From the NCBI GenBank assembly GCA_937917505.1, contig CALDMQ010000101.1, forward strand, positions 1 to 10,096: a stretch of 10,096 nucleotides of DNA. Reading direction: 5' to 3'. The stretch comes from an uncultured Erysipelotrichaceae bacterium (lineage in GTDB: Bacteria > Bacillota_I > Bacilli_A > Erysipelotrichales > Coprobacillaceae). Below the pieces are notes generated by a model. That model saw nothing but the letters and a program-made list of their open reading frames with translations, searched no databases and was not told the origin of the DNA. The translations under genes were made by a program, and so were the position numbers. Of this stretch, positions 7,443 to 10,096 are shown piece after piece (position 1 is the stretch's first letter; each line of letters begins with the position of its first letter).

Positions 7443-8318
7443 ATGCAATTTGGTCAAATTATAAAGGCATTATCAGGATTTTATTATGTAGAATCTAATC
7501 ATCAGATTTATCAATGCAAGGCACGCGGTAAGTTTAGAAAAAATGAGCAGAAGCCGTTAGTTGGTGATTTTGTAGATTTTTCTATTGAAAATGAGAAAGA
7601 AGGATATATTTATAAGTTACATGAACGTAAAAATGAACTTGTAAGACCACCTATTTGTAATGTGGATAGAGCAATGCTTGTTTTTTCTGCAAAGGAACCA
7701 GATATGAACACGCTTTTATTAGATCGCTTTTTGGCATTGATTGAACATTTATCTATTGAACCGATTATTTGTATATCCAAAATAGATTTAGTAGATATGA
7801 ATGAAATTCAAACAATTATGAAACCTTATCATCAAGCAGGGTATCATATAGTTTATGTAAGTTCTAAAGAAAATCAAGGTGTTGAAGAAATTAAGTCTTT
7901 ATTTAAAGATAAAGTCACTGTGATTACTGGACAAAGTGGGGTTGGAAAGTCAAGTTTACTCAATGCTTTGGATATACATTTAAATATTGATACAAATCAA
8001 ATTTCTAAGGCATTAGGTAGAGGGAAACATACAACACGACATGTAGAACTCTTGAAAATGTATGATGGCTACGTGGCAGATACACCAGGATTTTCATCAT
8101 TAGAGTTAAAGATGGAGCCAGTGGAAATGGCTCAATCTTATCATGATTTCTTTAAATTTTCTCATGAATGTAAGTTTAAAGGGTGTTTACATGATAGTGA
8201 ACCGAGTTGTGCAGTCAAACAAGCGGTTGAAGATGGTTTGATTTCAAAAGAGAGATATGAACATTATTTAATGTTTTTAAAAGAGACAAAAGAGTTAAAG
8301 GAGAAAAAGTATGGTTAA
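7443..8318 (+). CDS. rsgA: Small ribosomal subunit biogenesis GTPase RsgA
   Basis: RsgA (YloQ/CpgA, YjeQ) is a circularly permuted GTPase that acts late in 30S subunit maturation. The 291 residues show an N-terminal OB-fold (about 1-65) and then the G motifs in permuted order: G4 as SKID (112-115), G1 GQSGVGKS (163-170), the switch region with GRGKHTTRH, and G3 DTPGF (213-217). The C-terminal zinc knuckle has ligands C243, C248, H250 and C256. It begins 25 nt after prkC with GAGG 7 nt before the ATG, and its last 8 nt overlap rpe. In Bacillus subtilis this protein is a substrate of PrkC, so its place beside the kinase pair makes sense; phosphorylation here is inferred. No defects seen. Confidence 0.96.
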   Translation: MQFGQIIKALSGFYYVESNHQIYQCKARGKFRKNEQKPLVGDFVDFSIENEKEGYIYKLHERKNELVRPPICNVDRAMLVFSAKEPDMNTLLLDRFLALIEHLSIEPIICISKIDLVDMNEIQTIMKPYHQAGYHIVYVSSKENQGVEEIKSLFKDKVTVITGQSGVGKSSLLNALDIHLNIDTNQISKALGRGKHTTRHVELLKMYDGYVADTPGFSSLELKMEPVEMAQSYHDFFKFSHECKFKGCLHDSEPSCAVKQAVEDGLISKERYEHYLMFLKETKELKEKKYG

Positions 8319-8955
8319 AATTGCACCTTCAGTTTTATCAGCAAATTTTGCTGAATTAAAGAAAGATTTAGATTCTATAAAAGAATATGGAGCAGATTGG
8401 ATTCATTATGATGTTATGGATGGACATTTTGTACCTAATATTTCTTTTGGATACAGTATTTTAAAAGATATATCAAAAGTCACAGATATGTTTTTAGATG
8501 TTCATTTAATGATTAGTGATCCTCAAAAATATGTTGATGAATTTATTAAAGCAGGTGCATCACTTATTGTTTTCCATATTGAAGCAATGGAAAACGAAGA
8601 AAAAACAAGAAAGCTTATTGAATATATTCATGCCAACAATGTGCAAGTAGGAATAAGCATTAAACCTGCAACACCAGTGAGTGTTATTGAACAATATTTA
8701 GCTGATATTGATTTGGTTTTAGTGATGAGTGTTGAACCTGGGTTTGGTGGACAATCATTTCAAGAATCTGCATTAGATAAGATTAAACAATTAGTTTTAC
8801 TTCAATCACATTATGATTTCTTAATTGAAGTTGATGGTGGTATCAATGCATCAACAGGAGCATTATGTAAAGAAGCGGGTGCGAATGTCTTAGTTGCAGG
8901 AAGTTATATATTTAATGCGGAAGATAGACAAGGAGCTATAGCATCTTTAAAATGA
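8311..8955 (+). CDS. rpe: Ribulose-phosphate 3-epimerase
   Basis: Interconverts D-ribulose 5-phosphate and D-xylulose 5-phosphate in the non-oxidative pentose phosphate pathway. The 214-residue TIM barrel carries the family signatures: APSVLSANF (5-13), the metal and catalytic residues H32 and D34 in HYDVMDG, H65 in DVHLMI, the phosphate-loop VEPGFGGQ (141-148), and catalytic D175 in VDGG. Length is normal (about 217-225 in well-known homologues). The ATG lies inside the last codons of rsgA, with AAGGAG 7 nt upstream, and the TGA overlaps the thiN ATG. D-allulose-6-phosphate epimerase is a close relative, but the operon position supports Rpe. Confidence 0.95.
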   Translation: MVKIAPSVLSANFAELKKDLDSIKEYGADWIHYDVMDGHFVPNISFGYSILKDISKVTDMFLDVHLMISDPQKYVDEFIKAGASLIVFHIEAMENEEKTRKLIEYIHANNVQVGISIKPATPVSVIEQYLADIDLVLVMSVEPGFGGQSFQESALDKIKQLVLLQSHYDFLIEVDGGINASTGALCKEAGANVLVAGSYIFNAEDRQGAIASLK

Positions 8956-9545
8956 GAAAGATAGGTATATATGGTTCTATAGATGTTGGACAAGTTCAAG
9001 ATCAATCTATAGATTACATTGCGGTTGATCAAGGTGTTGTTCATCTACATAACCAAGGAATTAAACCATTATGTGTTATTGGAGATTTAGATTCATTAGA
9101 GAATGAATCTTTATTAAAAGAACTTGATGTGTATGTTCATCCAACTCAAAAAGATGATACAGATACTGCTTTGGCTATTCAATATGCCATTGAACAGGGC
9201 TATCAATCTATTGATTTATATGGTGTGACTCATAATCGATTAGATCATTTTATGGCTGTGTTATGTTTGCTTCGAAAGTATAGAGATATTTATATGACAA
9301 TTTATGATGAATATAATAAAATCTATTTATTGAGAAAAGGGAAACATTGTATCTTAAAAGATGGATATACATATTTTTCTTTGTTTGCATATACAGATAC
9401 AGAAGTTACTTTACAAGATTGTCATTATCCTTTAGATTGCTATTTATTGAAGAGTGATGATCCTTTATGTGTATCTAATCAAATGAATGAAGAAAGTGCA
9501 TATGTAGAAGTCAATCAAGATATATTATTTATACAATCAAGATGA
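8952..9545 (+). CDS. thiN: Thiamine pyrophosphokinase
   Basis: Transfers pyrophosphate from ATP to thiamine, giving thiamine pyrophosphate, the cofactor of transketolase and 2-oxo-acid dehydrogenases. The 197 residues contain the expected motifs: AVDQG (24-28), GDLDS (44-48), KDDTD (67-71, metal-binding acidic cluster) and RLDH (96-99). The two residues before RLDH are His-Asn where Gly-Gly is usual, and the family's common DGG near residue 26 reads DQG; I expect activity, since the acidic residues are intact. It is somewhat shorter than B. subtilis ThiN (about 214). Its start overlaps the rpe stop (ATGA); the nearest AGGAG is 16 nt away, so translation is probably coupled to rpe. The stop codon lies inside the stem of the operon terminator. 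Confidence 0.93.
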   Translation: MRKIGIYGSIDVGQVQDQSIDYIAVDQGVVHLHNQGIKPLCVIGDLDSLENESLLKELDVYVHPTQKDDTDTALAIQYAIEQGYQSIDLYGVTHNRLDHFMAVLCLLRKYRDIYMTIYDEYNKIYLLRKGKHCILKDGYTYFSLFAYTDTEVTLQDCHYPLDCYLLKSDDPLCVSNQMNEESAYVEVNQDILFIQSR

Positions 9546-9563
9546 GAAAACTCATCTTTTTTT
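9539..9563 (+). terminator. Rho-independent terminator of the priA-thiN operon
   Basis: AAGATGAG (9539-9546) pairs with CTCATCTT (9551-9558), an 8-bp perfect stem with an AAAA loop, followed by a run of T to 9563. The TGA of thiN (9543-9545) is inside the left arm, so the gene and its terminator are fused. This marks the end of the long operon; in Bacillus the cluster often goes on towards rpmB, which is not here. Confidence 0.88.
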
Positions 9564-9697
9564 GTTGAAAAGTAATAGAGAGTGTTAATGAATTGTCTCA
9601 AAAGATAGAAGCAATGTATATATTAAGATTATAAAGATTATACTTAAAATGAAAGATATATAATAAGAAAAGTTAGAAAAAGATAAAAGTGCACATT
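9564..9697. other. Spacer between thiN terminator and clpB control region
   Basis: Very AT-rich sequence with no open frame beyond a few codons on the + strand and no recognisable RNA. A single GAGTGTTAA at 9580-9588 looks like one arm of a CIRCE element but has no matching partner 9 bp away. An AAGTGC (9687-9692) can pair with GCACTT (9701-9706), the latter being part of the upstream CIRCE, which may give a competing hairpin. Confidence 0.5.
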
Positions 9698-9724
9698 TTA
9701 GCACTTATTGGTTGACAGTGCTAA
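9698..9724 (+). promoter_or_regulatory. CIRCE operator 1 (HrcA site) over the clpB -35 box
   Basis: TTAGCACTT (9698-9706), 9 bp, then CAGTGCTAA (9716-9724). It matches the CIRCE consensus TTAGCACTC-N9-GAGTGCTAA except for the innermost base of each arm. HrcA is the repressor that binds CIRCE. The right arm overlaps the last two bases of the TTGACA -35 box, so binding should block RNA polymerase. Confidence 0.88.
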
Positions 9725-9739
9725 AAATTGTGATATACT
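9712..9739 (+). promoter_or_regulatory. Sigma-A type promoter of clpB
   Basis: A perfect TTGACA -35 (9712-9717), a 16-bp spacer and TATACT (9734-9739) preceded by TGA, which makes an extended -10. Transcription is expected to begin near 9745-9748, inside the second CIRCE. The promoter is close to consensus, so it should be strong when the repressor is off. Confidence 0.85.
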
Positions 9740-9743
9740 ATAC

Positions 9744-9770
9744 TTAGCACTAAGATATATAGAGTGCTAA
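9744..9770 (+). promoter_or_regulatory. CIRCE operator 2 (HrcA site) at the clpB transcription start
   Basis: TTAGCACTA (9744-9752), 9 bp, then GAGTGCTAA (9762-9770). One innermost base differs from the consensus TTAGCACTC-N9-GAGTGCTAA. It covers the likely transcription start and leader, the usual CIRCE position, and its right arm runs into the ribosome binding site. In the transcript it could also fold as a hairpin near the Shine-Dalgarno sequence. Confidence 0.93.
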
Positions 9771-9775
9771 AGGAG
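9769..9775 (+). promoter_or_regulatory. Ribosome binding site that sets the clpB start
   Basis: AAAGGAG lies 8 nt before the ATG at 9784. An in-frame ATG at 9778 is only 2 nt from the AGGAG core, too close for normal initiation, so 9784 is chosen. Confidence 0.75.
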
Positions 9776-9783
9776 TGATGGTC

Positions 9784-10096
9784 ATGAATATAGAAAAATG
9801 GACAACAACAATGCAAGAGGCGTTACAAAAGGCATTTCAAATGTGTATAGGTGCATCAAGACAAGTTGTTGATGTGGAAGATTTTTTGTTAGGACTATTG
9901 AATGATTCACAGGGTATATTATATCGTGCTTTCATGAAAGCAAATGTGAATATAAATATGATGATTGCTTATTTGGAAAATAAGCAAAAACAAAAACCGA
10001 CATTGAGTCAGATTGATGAAAGTCAATTACGTATTTCTTATGATTTGAATCAATTATTAATCAATGCTCAAAATGTAATGAATCAATATAAAGATG
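9784..10096 (+). CDS. clpB: ATP-dependent disaggregase ClpB, N-terminal part (cut by window end)
   Basis: Only the first 104 codons are visible; the frame is open to the window edge. The protein reads as the Clp N-terminal domain: a helical segment with TTTMQEALQKAF (about 7-18), DVEDFLLGLLND (about 30-41) matching the 'hxxxEHLLxALL' pattern, and the start of the second repeat of the domain (about 80-104). ClpB is a cytoplasmic AAA+ hexamer that works with DnaK to pull proteins out of aggregates. The opening with Thr-Thr-Thr-Met-Gln and the QxxLRISYDLNQLL section resembles ClpB rather than ClpC, and HrcA-type operators fit a chaperone gene. The AAA+ modules and the middle domain that would settle ClpB against ClpC lie beyond the window. 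Confidence 0.85.
   Translation, partial: MNIEKWTTTMQEALQKAFQMCIGASRQVVDVEDFLLGLLNDSQGILYRAFMKANVNINMMIAYLENKQKQKPTLSQIDESQLRISYDLNQLLINAQNVMNQYKD

Noticed and set aside
9580..9588. GAGTGTTAA as part of a third CIRCE
   Set aside because: The matching left arm at 9562-9570 is absent, so it is a lone half-site of likely chance origin.

Overview
The window comes from a low-GC Gram-positive bacterium (Bacillota). The DNA is strongly AT-rich, ribosome binding sites are of the AGGAGG type, and the gene order priA-rsmB-rlmN-stp-prkC-rsgA-rpe-thiN matches the conserved Bacillus-type cluster. Several details suggest the Erysipelotrichales/Coprobacillus side of the phylum: very low GC, absence of def and fmt between priA and rsmB, and a clpB with HrcA-type operators. 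That placement is an inference, not a demonstration.

Positions 1-421 contain no convincing gene. They hold a doubtful reverse-strand ORF, a stretch of helically phased T-tracts, a small rho-independent terminator (369-394) and an extended -10 promoter (405-413) that probably starts the operon. From 437 to 9545 eight genes run on the + strand with almost no gaps (gaps of 0-25 nt, two ATGA overlaps and one 8-nt overlap), which is what one long operon looks like. A hairpin plus T-tract at 9539-9563 closes it. A second unit follows: clpB, cut off by the window end. Its promoter carries two CIRCE (HrcA) operators, one over the -35 box and one over the expected transcription start.

The operon joins replication restart (PriA), rRNA methylation (RsmB on 16S; RlmN on 23S and tRNA), a PP2C phosphatase and PASTA-kinase pair that reads cell-wall state, the 30S-maturation GTPase RsgA (a known PrkC substrate in Bacillus subtilis), a pentose-phosphate enzyme (Rpe) and thiamine pyrophosphokinase (ThiN). 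Thiamine pyrophosphate is the cofactor of transketolase, which acts next to Rpe. All eight operon genes look intact, with their catalytic motifs present.

I see no mobile element, CRISPR array, tRNA, rRNA or unknown defence-like system. This is a conserved housekeeping region. The most notable points are the double CIRCE arrangement at clpB and the missing def-fmt pair.
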